NCBI GenBank assembly: GCA_965214995.1
Contig: CBDCCT010000002.1
Coordinates: 2,666,001 to 2,730,000 of the forward strand
Reading direction: 5' to 3'
DNA from: CBDCCT01 sp965214995
GTDB taxonomy: Bacteria; Deinococcota; Deinococci; Deinococcales; Trueperaceae
DNA: 64,000 nucleotides
Positions 43,336 through 52,067 of this stretch are shown one piece after another. Within the stretch, counting starts at the first letter, position 1. Every line of letters starts with the position of its first letter. Made by a program: the position numbers and the translations under genes. The notes under the pieces were generated by a model, which searched no databases, was not told the DNA's origin, and was given only the letters and a program-made list of their open reading frames with translations.

Positions 43336-44492
43336 TGGACTACCGTTTTCGAGGTCGCACAACCCGACGCGCCGGGAGACGCTCGCTCACCGCGCGGCGG
43401 CTCCTACGGTGGCTGCCGGGCGTGTTCATGGTGCTCTTTCTGGCGCTTGGAGGGCTGATGGCGCTTTTTAATCCTGCAACGTTCAAGCCTCCAGAGGGTG
43501 AGACGGTTCTTAACGGCGACTGGACGGCGGCTTATCAAGCTGACTTTGAAGAGGAACTTGCCCTCCGCACCCCCGCCGTGAATCTTTGGGGGGTGCTCGA
43601 GTACTTCCTCTTCCGCGAAGGCCGCCCCGGCGTGCTCGTGGGCGAGGACGGCTGGCTTTTTACCACCGAGGAGTTTCAGACTTACCCGGACGGGGCCGCG
43701 GCGACGCGGGAAAACCTCGAGACCATCTTAAGCGTCCGCGACACCCTCGCCGCGGAGGGTGCCTCGCTCGTCGTGGTTGTTCTCCCCGCCAAGGCGAGCG
43801 TTTACGAGGAGACGTTAGGGCGCTACACCCTGCCCGATGAGGCGCGCGCCTGTTATGAAACCCTGCGGAGCGAACTCCTCGAGCGCGGCATCGTCGCGCC
43901 GGACGTTCTGGAGGCGCTTTTGGAAGCCAAACGTAAAGCCCCCGTGTTTTTACGCACCGACACCCACTGGACGCCCTTCGGCGCGCGCGTGGTGGCGGAG
44001 CTTGTGGCGAGCGAGGTGCGGACGAGAGTTCCATTTGAGGGCTTGGGTGAAACCGAGTTTGAAACGCAGATTTTAGGTCCCGAGTCCTACCGCGGGGACC
44101 TTTTGGCGTTCGTGCCGCTGGGGGGCCTTAAGCGTTGGGGGCCGCGGGCGGACGGGCTCGAGCGTTTTCGTACAGTACCGTTAGAGGCGGGAAGCAATCT
44201 CTTCGGCGAGCCCCGCGTGCCCGTGGCGCTCGTCGGCTCGAGCTACAGTGCAGACCCGCGCTGGAACTTTGGCGGGGCGCTCCAGAACGCGCTCCAGGCG
44301 GATGTGCTCAACGCCGCCGAGGAGGGTCGAGGACCCTTCGCGCCGATGGCGCAATATCTGGCGAGCGAAGCGTTCCGCAACGCGCGCCCCGAACTCGTCA
44401 TCTGGGAGATTCCCGCGCGCTACTTGCCCGTGAGGGACGGCGCGGTGAATAGCACAACTGATGCAATCGGCAACACGACATTCAATCCTTGA
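43335..44492 (+). CDS. algJ: AlgJ/AlgX-like periplasmic SGNH acetyltransferase
   Basis: 385 residues, GTG start overlapping the algI stop by one base. One N-terminal membrane anchor (WLPGVFMVLFLALGGLMALF, about 27-46). The AlgJ/AlgX catalytic region is visible: GEDGWLFTTEEF (about 110), the Asp-His dyad in DTHWTPFGARVV (about 213) and the Ser nucleophile in LVGSSYSADPRWN (about 300). It would transfer acetyl groups, delivered by AlgI, to a polysaccharide. The C-terminal carbohydrate-binding module of AlgX is not present, so it is nearer AlgJ. The downstream lipase starts 16 nt later. Confidence 0.88.
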   Translation: MDYRFRGRTTRRAGRRSLTARRLLRWLPGVFMVLFLALGGLMALFNPATFKPPEGETVLNGDWTAAYQADFEEELALRTPAVNLWGVLEYFLFREGRPGVLVGEDGWLFTTEEFQTYPDGAAATRENLETILSVRDTLAAEGASLVVVVLPAKASVYEETLGRYTLPDEARACYETLRSELLERGIVAPDVLEALLEAKRKAPVFLRTDTHWTPFGARVVAELVASEVRTRVPFEGLGETEFETQILGPESYRGDLLAFVPLGGLKRWGPRADGLERFRTVPLEAGSNLFGEPRVPVALVGSSYSADPRWNFGGALQNALQADVLNAAEEGRGPFAPMAQYLASEAFRNARPELVIWEIPARYLPVRDGAVNSTTDAIGNTTFNP

Positions 44493-44508
44493 GGAGACGC
44501 TCAAACCT

Positions 44509-45723
44509 GTGAAAGCTATCCGTTTTTTCGTCACTGCCGTTCTTGTAATGTGCGGCGCGTTCGGCGCCGCGCTGGCCCAACTGGGCACCCTGCTGAGCGC
44601 CACGCCCACCGGCACGCTGAGCCCCGCCGAGATTAACGGCGTCACCGGGGGGCGCTTCCGCAACAACGGCACCGACCCGCTCCCGGCGCGCTACAGCGTG
44701 GAAAGCTATCTCATCACCTTCCAAAGTACCGGCTTAGACGGCGAACCGCGCACCATCACGGCGCAGCTCTTCGTCCCGAATTTTGACGAACCCGCGCGCC
44801 GCCCTCTGTTCGTGTTCGGGCCGGGCTCGACGGGCTTGGTCGAGGCCTGCGCGCCCTCGAGGGGTTACGTCGAGGCGCGGAGTTGGGACACCTATAACGC
44901 CTACACCCTCGCCTACGCGGGGCAGGGCTTCGTGAGCGTGATGCCCAACTATATGGGTTTTTTCGATACAGGCGAGCTTCAGCCTTACTTCAGCCGCGTT
45001 GCCGAGGGCCGGGTGATGTTGGATGCGGCGCGGGCGATTGCGGCGCTGCTCGAGGACACCCCCGTCACCCCCAACGGCGTTTTCGTCGGCGGCTTTTCCC
45101 AAGGGGGCCACGCCGCCTTCGCCGCCGCCGACTTGGTCGCGACCTACGCGCCGGACGTTTCCTTAGAGGGCGTCGTTGGCTTCGGGCCGAGCACGCGTTT
45201 GGACAACCTCTTCCGCGAATTTACCTACGTCGCGCCGTGGGTTATCTACAGCTACAACACCTTTTTCGGCAACCGCATCGACCCCGCCGAGGTGCTCGCC
45301 GAGCCGTGGCTGGGTTCTTTCGTCGCGGACGCCGAACGCCTCTGCGTGCTGGGGGCGCAGGCGTATTACCCCTCCACTCCCACAAACCTCTTCACCCCCG
45401 CTTTTACCGAGGCGCTTCGGACGGACACGCTGGCGGACGCCTATCCCGATATTTTCGAGCTTTTCGAGGAGAACAACGCCGGGGAAACCGCGCACGGTAT
45501 TCCCGCGATTATCTTGCAGGGCGTGAACGACCCGGTGGTGTCGCTGGAGTCGCAAAACGCCTTTGTGGCGACCCTCTGCGAGAACGGCAGCCGGGTGCGC
45601 TACCCCAACTACCTGCGCACCCGCCACGAAACGCGTTATATTGGCTTCCAAGAAGCGATGGCCTGGATGGAGAGCGTTGCGGACGGCGAGGAGCCGCCCT
45701 CGGACTGTGACCTCCTCGAGTAA
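44509..45723 (+). CDS. secreted lipase/esterase, alpha/beta fold (tandem copy 1)
   Basis: About 404 residues from GTG 44509; the frame is open upstream but a signal peptide (IRFFVTAVLVMCGAFGAALAQ) begins here. Nucleophile elbow GGFSQGGHAA (Ser near 198), acid in LQGVNDPVV (about 340) and His in RTRHETRYIG (about 380) give a complete triad of the secretory-lipase (LIP) type. The mature start GTLLSATPTGTLSPAEI recurs in copy 2. It probably hydrolyses lipids or esters outside the cell. It is 16 nt downstream of algJ, so likely part of the same operon. Confidence 0.82.
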   Translation: MKAIRFFVTAVLVMCGAFGAALAQLGTLLSATPTGTLSPAEINGVTGGRFRNNGTDPLPARYSVESYLITFQSTGLDGEPRTITAQLFVPNFDEPARRPLFVFGPGSTGLVEACAPSRGYVEARSWDTYNAYTLAYAGQGFVSVMPNYMGFFDTGELQPYFSRVAEGRVMLDAARAIAALLEDTPVTPNGVFVGGFSQGGHAAFAAADLVATYAPDVSLEGVVGFGPSTRLDNLFREFTYVAPWVIYSYNTFFGNRIDPAEVLAEPWLGSFVADAERLCVLGAQAYYPSTPTNLFTPAFTEALRTDTLADAYPDIFELFEENNAGETAHGIPAIILQGVNDPVVSLESQNAFVATLCENGSRVRYPNYLRTRHETRYIGFQEAMAWMESVADGEEPPSDCDLLE

Positions 45724-45807
45724 TGGGTCGAGTGGGGTAAAGTGACGCCGAGACACTGGGCTGTGTAGTTCTGTCGTTGTGTAGTTCTATTCTCGAGAGG
45801 AGACCCG

Positions 45808-47040
45808 TTGTCCCGAGCCTGCCACCTTGTTTGTACCTTCCTTTTGTTTACCCTCGGTTTTAGCCTGGCCCAAACGCCGGGGACGCTGCTCGAGCTCACC
45901 CCCACCGGCACCTACCAACCAAGTGACATTCAAGCGCTCGCCGCGCCACTTTTTGCCCCGCACGAGGTGCCGCCCCTCGCCGCGTCCGTGGATACTTACC
46001 GCTTGCGCTACACCACCACCGACTTAGACGGCTCCATCACCGAAGTCGTCGCGCAGCTTTTCGTTCCCGTTTTAGTTGAAGAGACTGAGCGCCCCGTGTA
46101 CGCCTTTGGCGCGGGCACGACGGGCTTGGCGGAGAAGTGCGCGCCCTCGAGGGAGTACGAATACGCCGACCACCCTTTAGGCTATTACCGCGCCTACCTG
46201 CTGGCCTACGCGAGCCGGGGCTTTATTAGTATTCTCCCTGACTATCTGGGCTTTAACGACCCCGACCGCACCCAGGCCTACTTCAACGCGCGCGCCGAGG
46301 GGCGGGTGCTGCTCGACGCGGTCCGGGCGACCTACGCCTTTTTCGAGGCGTTCGGCACAAACGCTGACGTGAATCCCTCCAACGTCAAACCGTCGGGCGC
46401 TGTTTTCACGGCGGGCTACTCGCAGGGGGGCCACGCCGCCTTTGCCGCCGCCGACCTCCGGCCCTCTTACGCGCCTGAGCTGCCCCTCACCGGCATGATT
46501 GGCTACGGCGCGACCACCAATGTGGAGCGGCTTTTGCGCGAGGGTCCCTACTACGCCCCCTACATCGTGCAGTCTTACCGCGCCGCCTATGCAGATTTCG
46601 ACCCTACTCAAGTGCTGGCTGAGCGTTGGTTGCCGACGCTCGAGACCGTCGCTAACACTGAATGCGTAGACCAGATTCAGCAGTTTTATCCTTTTGACGC
46701 CTCCGTCTACGAGCCCGCGTTCGCCGCCGCGCTCTACGGTGACGGTTTGGCCGAAACCTTCCCGGAGGTGAAACGCGTGCTGGACGAAAACCGCACCGGC
46801 TTATCCGGCCACGGCCTCCCCGCGCTCATCATCCAAGGCGACGACGACGTGATTGTCCGCAACCCCACGCAAGCGCTTTTTGTCAAGGAACTCTGCGCGG
46901 CCTCCTCCCCCGTCCTCTACCTCACCTTTCCAGGGGTGCGCCACCGCTACACCCGGCAGGCGGGTTTCGAGGCGACGGTGGCGTGGATGGAGGCGCTGGC
47001 GGGGGGCGAGACACCGCCGGACACGTGCGGGGAGTTGTGA
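45808..47040 (+). CDS. secreted lipase/esterase, alpha/beta fold (tandem copy 2)
   Basis: 410 residues starting at TTG 45808, 9 nt after GAGAGGAG. Signal peptide LVCTFLLFTLGFSLAQ. It parallels copy 1 throughout: TPGTLLELTPTGTYQPSDIQ, nucleophile AGYSQGGHAA (about 210), IIQGDDDVIV (acid), GVRHRYTRQAG (His). The two are clear tandem duplicates that have diverged. The 84-bp spacer contains a TGTGTAGTTCT word twice. Extracellular; substrate unknown. Confidence 0.82.
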   Translation: MSRACHLVCTFLLFTLGFSLAQTPGTLLELTPTGTYQPSDIQALAAPLFAPHEVPPLAASVDTYRLRYTTTDLDGSITEVVAQLFVPVLVEETERPVYAFGAGTTGLAEKCAPSREYEYADHPLGYYRAYLLAYASRGFISILPDYLGFNDPDRTQAYFNARAEGRVLLDAVRATYAFFEAFGTNADVNPSNVKPSGAVFTAGYSQGGHAAFAAADLRPSYAPELPLTGMIGYGATTNVERLLREGPYYAPYIVQSYRAAYADFDPTQVLAERWLPTLETVANTECVDQIQQFYPFDASVYEPAFAAALYGDGLAETFPEVKRVLDENRTGLSGHGLPALIIQGDDDVIVRNPTQALFVKELCAASSPVLYLTFPGVRHRYTRQAGFEATVAWMEALAGGETPPDTCGEL

Positions 47041-47145
47041 GGGCTCGAGCAACCGTCCCCACTGCCAAAAATTTAGGCGTCGGCGGAGCATGATGTTAGG
47101 ATGATTTACTGAATCCGTAAGAAGGTCTGGATAAGGGAGGCTTCC

Positions 47146-47988
47146 GTGCAGCGTCAGACCTATTTATTAAAGACGGGTGACGGTGCGGCTTTGGCAACCT
47201 ACCGCTGGCTTCCCGACGGAACGGAGCGGCCCAAGGCGGCGGTCATCATCGCGCACGGCTACGCCGAGCACGCCGGGCGCTACGACGCGCTGGCGGCGCG
47301 GCTGGTGGGAGCGGGCTACGCTGTCTACGCGTTCGACCTCCGCGGGCACGGCCACAGCGAGGGGGAGCGGGCCAACATCGGCGTGTTTCGGGAGTTCGTC
47401 ACCGACCTCACACGGTTCATTGAGCACGTGCGCGAGATTCACCCGAACCCGCCCCGGTTTTTGTTGGGTCACAGCATGGGCGGCCTGGTGGCGCTGCAAA
47501 TGGTGCTCGAGCAGCCCGAAAAGGTCGACGGCCTCGTGCTGAGTGGGGCGTATCTTAGCAACGCGGTCGAAGTCCCCCGTCCGCTCCTCGCGCTCTCCGG
47601 CCCGGTGAGCCGCCTTTTCCCGAGCCTGCCCGTGCAGTCTTTGGACACAAGCGCGCTTTCCCGCGACCCGGCGGTGGTGGGGGCTTACGAAACGGACCCG
47701 CTCGTTTACCACGGCAAGGTCAAGGCGCGCTTGGGTAACGAAATGCTCCAGGCGGGCGCTTTTGTGATGGCGCGCGCCGACAGCGTCCGCCTGCCCGTCC
47801 TCATCATGCACGGCGGCGCGGACCGGCTGGCCGCACCGGATGGAAGCCGGGAGCTTTACGAGCGGGTAGGCTCGCAGGATAAAACGCTGAACGTTTACGA
47901 CGGCTATTACCACGAGATTTTCAACGACGTGGGCAAGGAGAAAGCTGTCGAGGATTTGCTCGAGTGGCTCGAGCTTCACGCTGCGTAG
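47146..47988 (+). CDS. alpha/beta hydrolase, monoacylglycerol lipase-like
   Basis: 280 residues, no signal peptide. HGYAEHAGRYDALAARL and FDLRGHGHSEGERA are typical monoacylglycerol-lipase signatures; nucleophile GHSMGG (Ser near 111), acid in MHGGADRLAAP (about 226) and His in YYHEIFND (about 256). It probably hydrolyses monoacylglycerols or lysophospholipids in the cytosol. The GTG start at 47146 has GGGAGG upstream. Position after two secreted lipases suggests sequential lipid breakdown, an inference. The 105-bp gap to copy 2 may hold its own promoter. Confidence 0.88.
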   Translation: MQRQTYLLKTGDGAALATYRWLPDGTERPKAAVIIAHGYAEHAGRYDALAARLVGAGYAVYAFDLRGHGHSEGERANIGVFREFVTDLTRFIEHVREIHPNPPRFLLGHSMGGLVALQMVLEQPEKVDGLVLSGAYLSNAVEVPRPLLALSGPVSRLFPSLPVQSLDTSALSRDPAVVGAYETDPLVYHGKVKARLGNEMLQAGAFVMARADSVRLPVLIMHGGADRLAAPDGSRELYERVGSQDKTLNVYDGYYHEIFNDVGKEKAVEDLLEWLELHAA

Positions 47989-48098
47989 GAGCTTCTTAAG
48001 GATGCCATTCCCTTTGCGTTAGCGTCAGTTGATGTGCGTGCTGCATGTGGAGAGAACACCTGCAATATGCTTAAAGATGCTTGGAGTGAATGGTAAAC

Positions 48099-49229
48099 CT
48101 AAAGAACGCGGGCCACTACAAACTTCAGATAGCGCCCCTCGGGAAAAGTCGCGGGGACGGGATGGTCGGCGGCGTGACCCGCCTCATGGACGACTTGCAA
48201 GCGCCTACCCGCCCCGTTCGCCGCCTCGCCAAGCACGCTCAAAAAATCGGCGGGCGAAACCTGCGAGGTGCAGCTCGCCGTCGCCAAAAAGCCGCCGGGA
48301 CGCACGCAGCGGGCGGCGAGCGCGTTGAGCTTGCGGTAGGCGCGCCGCGCCGCGAAGCGTTTTTCCTTGTTTCGTGCCAGTGAGGGCGGGTCCAAAACCA
48401 CCACGTCGAACCCTTCTCCCTTTTGGGTGTACCGTTCCAAAAGCGCAAAGCAGTCTTCGGTAAGAAACGTGTGCCTGCCGGGGTCAAAGCCGTTCGCCTC
48501 AAAGTTGCGCTTTGCGTCCTCCGTCGCGGCGGGCGCGATGTCCACGCTTGTCACGTGCGTTGCGCCGCCTTGAAGCGCGTAGAGCGAAAAAGCGCCGGTA
48601 TAGGAAAAGAGGTTGAGCACACTTTGGCCCTCACAGAAACGGCCCAGCGTCGCGCGGTTGTCGCGGTGGTCCAGAAAGAGGCCGGTTTTTTGGCCTTCGT
48701 AGAGGTTGGCTAAAAGCTTGAGGCCGTTCTCCCTCACGGTGAGTTCGGGCGGCGGAGGTTCACCCCAGAGGGGCTCGAGCCCCCCCGCCCCCCGCGTCAC
48801 CACGCCGCGCAGCTTAAGCTTGGCGAGCGCCTTAACCACCTCCGGCACGATGACCTCCACACTACTCGCGTACGTTTGCAGCACCGCGTAACGCCCGTAA
48901 CGGTCCACCGTCACGCCGGGCAGATAGTCACCCTCGCCGTAAATGAGCCGGTAGGCGGTGGTGTCTCGCCCTTTGAAAAGCTCCTCGCGCAGCGCCAGCG
49001 CCTCGTTGACGCGTTCTGCAAGCACAGGCATCTCCGCGCCGAAAAGCCTTACCGCAATCGCACTCTCCTCATCGTAAAGCCCCACCGCCTCGGCTTTACC
49101 CGCGCGCACGCGCACCCAGTCGCCGTTGTGCAGCCCGTGTTTGGATAGGTGGTTGCGGTAAATCCAGGGGTGCCCCGACAAGAGGGCGGGCTCGAGAGCG
49201 TCACTCAAAGAAAGCGTCGGCAGCGACAT
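48099..49229 (-). CDS. rlmI: RlmI-like class I rRNA (cytosine) methyltransferase
   Basis: 376 residues. An N-terminal PUA domain (HPWIYRNHLSKHGLHNGDWVRV) is followed by a central EEHEA-like domain and the methyltransferase core with NLFSYTGAFSLYA (motif I, about 208), motif IV LDPPSLA (about 280) and CTSQVS (catalytic Cys region, about 325), ending HPVPATFPEGRYLKF, a hallmark of the RlmI/YccW group. These enzymes place m5C in 23S rRNA. Start ATG 49229, near the divergent kinase gene. The exact target cytosine cannot be assigned. Confidence 0.9.
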   Translation of the reverse strand: MSLPTLSLSDALEPALLSGHPWIYRNHLSKHGLHNGDWVRVRAGKAEAVGLYDEESAIAVRLFGAEMPVLAERVNEALALREELFKGRDTTAYRLIYGEGDYLPGVTVDRYGRYAVLQTYASSVEVIVPEVVKALAKLKLRGVVTRGAGGLEPLWGEPPPPELTVRENGLKLLANLYEGQKTGLFLDHRDNRATLGRFCEGQSVLNLFSYTGAFSLYALQGGATHVTSVDIAPAATEDAKRNFEANGFDPGRHTFLTEDCFALLERYTQKGEGFDVVVLDPPSLARNKEKRFAARRAYRKLNALAARCVRPGGFLATASCTSQVSPADFLSVLGEAANGAGRRLQVVHEAGHAADHPVPATFPEGRYLKFVVARVL

Positions 49230-49260
49230 GACCCAAGCTTACCCTTGGTTGGTATGGTGG

Positions 49261-49950
49261 ATGAACTTGAGCCACACCACGCCGGAGCGCCAAAAGATTT
49301 TAGGGGAAGTTGCCGACGCCGTTCTATCTACGGACCTCGCCATCCCCACGCTTAAAGTCGGCATTGACGGTGTTGACGGGGCGGGTAAAACTATATTTGG
49401 TGACGAGCTTGCACATGTTTTAGAGGCGTCCAGCAGAACGGTTATACGCGCCTCTGTTGATTCTTTTCATCATCCGAAAGCCGTACGTTACCGTTTGGGC
49501 CGGGACTCTCCGCAGGGCTTCTTTCTTGACTCCTATGATTACGCCGCGTTAAAGGCGGCGCTGCTCGAGCCCCTCAGTCCGGGCGGCACGGGTCTTTACC
49601 GCACAGCGGTTTTTGACCATAGGCTAGACGCGCCCGTGCAAGTGCCTGAGAAAAGCGCTCTGCTGGGTTCCGTTCTCGTGTTCGATGGCATCTTCCTTCA
49701 CCGGCTCGAGCTGCGGTGCTACTGGGATGTGTCCGTTTTTCTCAAAGTGGGGTTCGACATCTCCATCCCAAGAGGCGCGGCGCGCGGTGAGGGTTCGCCC
49801 GACCCGCAGGCATTCCAGAACCTCCGTTACGTGGAGGGACAAAGGCTATATTTGCGCGGCTGCACGCCTGAGCGTCACGCGACTTTTGAGATTAACAACG
49901 AAGACCTCGCCACGCCCTTTATCGTCAGCCGCAAGGAGCGGGGTCTTTAA
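49261..49950 (+). CDS. uridine kinase-like P-loop protein
   Basis: About 229 residues. The start is placed at ATG 49261; a longer frame opens at 49228 without better support. Walker A is KVGIDGVDGAGKT, with ASVDSFHHPKAVRY typical of uridine kinase-like proteins at the substrate site, LVFDGIFLHRLELRCYWDVSVFLKV (strand-loop with Walker B-like Asp) and a short lid (SIPRGAARG). It resembles udk/panK-like kinases used in nucleoside or pantothenate salvage; the substrate is unproven. It ends 4 nt inside the convergent uracil-DNA glycosylase gene. Confidence 0.8.
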   Translation: MNLSHTTPERQKILGEVADAVLSTDLAIPTLKVGIDGVDGAGKTIFGDELAHVLEASSRTVIRASVDSFHHPKAVRYRLGRDSPQGFFLDSYDYAALKAALLEPLSPGGTGLYRTAVFDHRLDAPVQVPEKSALLGSVLVFDGIFLHRLELRCYWDVSVFLKVGFDISIPRGAARGEGSPDPQAFQNLRYVEGQRLYLRGCTPERHATFEINNEDLATPFIVSRKERGL

Positions 49951-50633
49951 CATGTGAGAGTATCCGCCAACGCTTTCGCCTTTTCCAGCACCCCGTCAAA
50001 CATCTCCGGCGTCAGCTTGCCCGTGTTGGTGTTTTGAAAACTCACGTGGTAGGAGTCGAGCAGCGGCAGTGCCCCGTCAAACGTGTGCAGCGCGCCGTGA
50101 GCAAAGGGATAGTGGTTTTTGATGACGGTGTGCCCCCGCGCTCTAAGAAGCTCCAGATAGCTGTCGTGCGCGATGGAACCGAGCGCTAACACGAGCTTGA
50201 GATGGGGGAGACCGCCGAGGTCGTGCCCCAACCAACCCCGACAGTTGGCGACCTCGCCGCGGGTGGGGCGGTTGCTAGGCGGGACGCAGCGCGCGGCGGC
50301 GCTTATCCAGAGGTTAATAAGCTCGAGCCCGTCCCCCCGCCCCACCGACTCGGGCTGATTTGCCAAACCTGCGCGGTAGAGCGCGGGAAACAAAAAGTCA
50401 CCCGAGCCGTCGCCCGTAAACATGCGCCCGGTGCGGTTGCTCCCGTGCGCGCCGGGGGCCAGGCCCAAGAGCAAAATCTCGGCCTCCGGGTCGCCAAAGC
50501 CGGGCACGGGGCGGCCCCAGTAGGTTTGTTCGCGGTAGCTGCGGCGTTTGGTAAGGGCGACCTCCTCGCGGTGTAAAACTAAGCGCGGGCAGCGGGTGCA
50601 GTGCTCGAGTTCCGGTGGATACGGGTCAAACAC
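49947..50633 (-). CDS. uracil-DNA glycosylase family 5 (UDGb)
   Basis: 228 residues. Four Cys suit the iron-sulfur cluster: C12 and C15 in HCTRCPRL, then CVPP and NCRGWL. Motif 1 GLAPGAHGSNRTGRMFTGDGSGD (first loop) and motif 3 SYHVSFQNTNTGKLT (last loop) match UDGb enzymes, with HVS in place of the usual HPS. It excises uracil and other deaminated bases from DNA in base excision repair. ATG/GTG at 50633 overlaps the PatB gene by 8 nt, so the two are coupled. Length is normal. Confidence 0.93.
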   Translation of the reverse strand: MFDPYPPELEHCTRCPRLVLHREEVALTKRRSYREQTYWGRPVPGFGDPEAEILLLGLAPGAHGSNRTGRMFTGDGSGDFLFPALYRAGLANQPESVGRGDGLELINLWISAAARCVPPSNRPTRGEVANCRGWLGHDLGGLPHLKLVLALGSIAHDSYLELLRARGHTVIKNHYPFAHGALHTFDGALPLLDSYHVSFQNTNTGKLTPEMFDGVLEKAKALADTLTC

Positions 50634-51792
50634 GCGCCCGCCGGGCGTCGCGGATACGCGTCAGCGCCTCCTCGACAATCCCGCGCGAGGTCGCAAAGTT
50701 GAGCCGCGCGAAGCCCTCGCCTCCAGGGCCGTAGGCGGGGCCGTCGTTGAGGCCGACTTTGGCCTCTTCTAGCAAGAACGGATAAAGCTCATCACCCAAG
50801 CCCCACGCGCGGAAGTCGAGCCAGGCGAGGTAGGTGCCTTCGGGCTGAGTGTATCCGACTTCCGGCAGGTGCTCGTCTAAAAAATCTTTGATAAAGCGGC
50901 GGTTGCCGTCCAGGTACGCAAGCGCCCCCCCAAGCCACGCCTCCCCGTGCCCATACGCGGCCATCGTCGCCGCCTGCGCCATCACGTTGGGCGCGCCCAC
51001 GAGCCCGTGCGCTCGAGCCTTGACGCGTTCTAACAACGCTTCGTTTCGTGACACCGCAAAGCCGATTTTGAGCCCCGCAATGTTAAACGTCTTGGTGGGA
51101 CCGAACAGCGTGAGTGTGCGCTCGGCAATCTCCTTGCTTAGTGAGGCGATGGGGATATGCGTCTCGCCCTGATAAACTAAATCGCTGTGCAGTTCGTCCG
51201 ACACGACCCAAAGGCGGTGGCGCAGCGCGAAGTCGGCTAAGCGCTCGAGTTCATCGCGCCGGAACACGCGCCCGGTGGGGTTGTGCGGGTTGCAGAGCAT
51301 GAGGAGGCGCGTGGCGGGGGTGACGAGGGCTTCTAGGCCGTCGAAATCCATCTCCCACCCCTCCGGCCCCTGCACGAGCGGGTTGTAGAGCGGCACCCGC
51401 CCCGTCTCCTCGACGGCCATCATGAATGGCGGATAAATAGGCGACTGGACGATGACCTCTTCGCCCTCGCTTGCGAGCGCCAGAGAGCCCAAAAAGAGGC
51501 CGGTGACGATGCCGTTGAGCGGGTGTATCTGCTCGAGCCCCACCTCCCAGCCGTAACGCGCCCTCAACCGCCCCTGCACGCTCTCTTTAAGCCCCGGCAG
51601 GCCGTTCCACGAGGGATAGCCCAAGTTGTTGCTTTTGGCGTAGGACTCTAACGCCTCCTGAATAGGTTTGGCGGTGGGAAAGTCCATGTCGGCGACCCAG
51701 AGGGGCAGCACCTCGTCGGGGTAGTGTTGCCACTTCAGGCAGGGCTTGTTTTTGAGGGTATCGGCCTTTACGGTATCAAAGGGCTGTGTCAT
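50626..51792 (-). CDS. patB: PLP-dependent C-S lyase, PatB/MalY-like (cystathionine beta-lyase)
   Basis: 388 residues from ATG 51792; an upstream TTG would add two residues. Fold-type I aminotransferase features: WVADMDFPTAKPIQEAL, NPHNPTGRVF, and the PLP lysine in FGPTKTFNIAGLKIGFAV (about 236). The N-terminal LPLWVADMDF is diagnostic of PatB/MalY beta-lyases, which cleave cystathionine or Cys conjugates to homocysteine/thiol, pyruvate and ammonia. In a bacillithiol organism it could also act on Cys-S-conjugates. It is upstream of the uracil-DNA glycosylase gene, sharing an 8-nt overlap. Confidence 0.92.
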   Translation of the reverse strand: MTQPFDTVKADTLKNKPCLKWQHYPDEVLPLWVADMDFPTAKPIQEALESYAKSNNLGYPSWNGLPGLKESVQGRLRARYGWEVGLEQIHPLNGIVTGLFLGSLALASEGEEVIVQSPIYPPFMMAVEETGRVPLYNPLVQGPEGWEMDFDGLEALVTPATRLLMLCNPHNPTGRVFRRDELERLADFALRHRLWVVSDELHSDLVYQGETHIPIASLSKEIAERTLTLFGPTKTFNIAGLKIGFAVSRNEALLERVKARAHGLVGAPNVMAQAATMAAYGHGEAWLGGALAYLDGNRRFIKDFLDEHLPEVGYTQPEGTYLAWLDFRAWGLGDELYPFLLEEAKVGLNDGPAYGPGGEGFARLNFATSRGIVEEALTRIRDARRARV

Positions 51793-51857
51793 GCTCAAGT
51801 CTACACGAAGTTTTTATCACCCCTTTGCGTCATGCGCGTTTCTTTGGGGTGGCTTGC

Positions 51858-51863
51858 TATACT
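51858..51863 (+). promoter_or_regulatory. -10 element TATACT, 6 nt before the antitoxin ATG
   Basis: TATACT is followed by CGCTCT and the ATG at 51870. No Shine-Dalgarno is seen; a leaderless start is likely. Confidence 0.6.
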
Positions 51864-51869
51864 CGCTCT

Positions 51870-52067
51870 ATGGCAGTGACGGAGCGCGAACCCCGCTACA
51901 TCATCGACAGTGAAGGTCGGAAAACGGACGTCATTCTCACATTGGAAGCGTACGAAGCGCTGCTCGAGGACCTTTATGATTTGGCGATGGTTGCCAAAGT
52001 TAGAGGGGAAGAGCGGACGCCTTTTGAGGAACTGGAGGCGGAGCTTAGGCGTAGTGGCAAATTATAG
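51870..52067 (+). CDS. RelB/Phd-like antitoxin
   Basis: 65 residues from ATG 51870. The pattern RYIIDSEGRKTDVILTLEAYEALLEDLYDLAMVAKVRGEE resembles Phd/YefM and RelB antitoxins: a beta-hairpin/helix DNA-binding start followed by an acidic toxin-wrapping helix. It overlaps the toxin gene by 14 nt. It should repress its own leaderless promoter. The partner toxin is frameshifted, so the antitoxin may no longer be needed for neutralisation. Confidence 0.82.
   Translation: MAVTEREPRYIIDSEGRKTDVILTLEAYEALLEDLYDLAMVAKVRGEERTPFEELEAELRRSGKL

Noticed and set aside
45760..45795. Short TGTGTAGTTCT repeat as a possible insertion footprint
   Set aside because: Only two copies and no terminal inverted repeats or transposase; probably a local duplication.
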